Under the pieces are notes generated by a model. That model did no database searches. It was not told the origin of the DNA and worked only from the letters and a program-made list of their open reading frames with translations. From positions 8,508,515 to 8,572,514 of the forward strand of contig CM020508.1 in assembly GCA_009823395.1 (NCBI GenBank): a DNA stretch of 64,000 bases. The letters run 5' to 3'. The position numbers and the translations under genes are program-made. This DNA is from Thamnaconus septentrionalis. Lineage: Eukaryota > Chordata > Actinopteri > Tetraodontiformes > Monacanthidae. Below are positions 63,896-64,000 of the stretch, in pieces (positions within the stretch are counted from its first letter, which is position 1; each line of letters starts with the position of its first letter).

Positions 63896-64000
63896 CTAAA
63901 TTTTGAGTTCCGTGAATACAAACTTGTCACCACCATCAGTTATCTTTACTTTGTTGGTCAGCAGTAGTTCTGCTTGTGTGTCATCCATATTCATGTAGAG
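63896..64000 (-). CDS. C-terminal end of an unrecognised gene (partial)
   Basis: From the window edge the minus strand reads LYMNMDDTQAELLLTNKVKI, then TDGGDKFVFTELKI and TAG. That is 34 codons with normal codon choice, followed by a short 3' UTR and a canonical AATAAA, so it is very likely the last exon of a real gene. I do not recognise the family. It is transcribed in the same direction as mutyh, whose promoter starts roughly 100 bp downstream of the predicted cleavage site. The TOE1 gene is head-to-head with MUTYH in mammals; this orientation does not match that arrangement, and the tail does not resemble the TOE1 C-terminus as I remember it. Confidence 0.6.
   Translation of the reverse strand, partial: LYMNMDDTQAELLLTNKVKITDGGDKFVFTELKI

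Overview
The window looks like nuclear DNA of a ray-finned (teleost) fish. Split genes have canonical GT/AG introns, a fatty-acid elongase of the fish-type elovl8 family is present, there are many long (TG)n, (AG)n and (CTTT)n microsatellites, and several short repeats have the ends of fish hAT-like elements. I could run no database search. Gene names come from reading exon translations and from remembered features of vertebrate GLIS1, ELOVL and MUTYH.

Layout. Bases 1 to about 15,700 hold no gene I can support apart from one doubtful acidic exon near 10.2 kb; this is the upstream flank or early introns of glis1. From 15,704 to 54,377 (+) lies glis1, a Kruppel-like five-zinc-finger transcription factor, read as ten coding exons whose phases all agree (876 codons plus stop); its 5' start is not identified. 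A 17-kb intron (18,545-35,529) separates the exon carrying fingers 1-2 from those carrying fingers 3-5. Convergent to it, 55,735-58,292 (-) is a complete elovl8-type very-long-chain fatty-acid elongase (seven coding exons, 264 aa) with a probable non-coding first exon. Next in tandem, 59,157-63,459 (-) is a complete mutyh adenine DNA glycosylase (fifteen coding exons, 542 aa) ending in a PCNA-binding motif. At the right edge, 63,896-64,000 (-) is the 3' end of a further gene I do not recognise, whose poly(A) signal lies just upstream of the mutyh promoter.

The genes act in unrelated processes: transcription control, ER lipid elongation and base-excision repair. They are neighbours, not a pathway. 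I found no prokaryotic-type system, CRISPR array, rRNA or tRNA, and nothing I can defend as a wholly new biological system. The more unusual points are a 188-bp CT tract lying just upstream of a mutyh splice acceptor, a palindromic MITE inside degenerate telomere-like repeats, a dispersed repeat of about 150 bp with a palindromic TGATGTCA core, an elovl8 start codon abutting a splice acceptor, and a CAG/CTG inverted repeat.
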